64,000 nucleotides of DNA from JABMMZ01 sp044341025 (lineage in GTDB: Bacteria; Bacteroidota; Bacteroidia; NS11-12g; UBA955), in assembly GCA_044341025.1 (NCBI GenBank), contig JBIISM010000002.1, positions 282,251-346,250 on the forward strand, given 5' to 3'. Below, one piece after another: positions 63,979-64,000 of this stretch. Under the pieces are notes generated by a model, which did not search any database, was not told the origin of the DNA, and saw only the letters and a program-made list of their open reading frames with translations. The translations under genes and the position numbers were made by a program. Each line of letters begins with the position of its first letter. The first letter of the stretch is position 1.

Positions 63979-64000
63979 ATGCCCAATTTTTATGCTCGGT

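Overview
The window is chromosomal DNA of a Bacteroidota (Bacteroidetes) bacterium. Four things support this. Many promoters fit the Bacteroidota consensus TTG-N19/20-TAnnTTTG. Several secreted proteins end in type IX secretion (T9SS) sorting tails, and a PorZ homologue is encoded. A TonB-dependent receptor carries a carboxypeptidase-like N-terminal domain. The 16S-tRNA-Ile-tRNA-Ala-23S-5S operon has the layout usual for the phylum. The order or genus cannot be fixed from sequence reading alone. Coding DNA is AT-rich and tightly packed, convergent genes often touch or overlap, and there is no insertion sequence, prophage or CRISPR array.

Layout. 1-2637: the C-terminal part of a CASTOR/POLLUX-type channel, an AT-rich multi-span membrane protein of unknown function, and a PrsW-type membrane protease. 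2638-8089: a repeat-rich stretch with a 104-bp tandem repeat (three copies), hairpin-forming dispersed repeats and a cluster of short palindromes. Between these lie a T9SS-tailed protein, a collagen/beta-helix/C1q-like surface protein, a rhodanese and a TonB-domain protein. 8090-18406: a persulfide dioxygenase-rhodanese fusion, SDR, DUF2167 protein, YbiT-like ABC-F ATPase with a small membrane partner, ferredoxin and IscX, T9SS esterase, SRPBCC protein, CCG-domain Fe-S protein, nadD and gmk. 18562-21685: pnp, rpsO, rpmA and rplU. 21794-28621: a small secreted protein, a giant PKD-repeat T9SS adhesin, ribH, a TPR protein and pdhA. 28678-34729: recF-dciA-cruF, a GT87-like protein, bcp-nfeD-floA and a homogentisate-type prenyltransferase, which is cotranscribed with the methyltransferase that follows. 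34716-46333: methyltransferase, a MoxR-like AAA plus VWA pair, aspS, PH-domain protein, PhnA-domain protein, SDR, AlkB, outer-membrane protein, recO and porZ. 46636-58406: LOG protein, thioesterase, DedA, aroE, lipoproteins including two tandem proteins under 40 codons, rsgA-metF-M28 peptidase, rpe, TonB-dependent receptor and ribE. 58407-64000: a complete rRNA operon with tandem promoters, boxA-like elements, processing stems and a terminator.

Most of the window is housekeeping: ribosome, tRNA charging, riboflavin (ribE and ribH about 31 kb apart), NAD, GMP, folate, shikimate, pyruvate oxidation and DNA repair. The accessory content is a cell-surface/T9SS set, a possible prenyl-aromatic branch and intergenic repeats. 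I found no clear defence island or complete new system. The best candidates for a second look are the tandem mini-lipoproteins at 50.1-50.4 kb, the prenyltransferase/methyltransferase pair, the AAA/VWA pair with altered nucleotide-binding residues, the chimeric collagen protein, and the dispersed hairpin repeat family.
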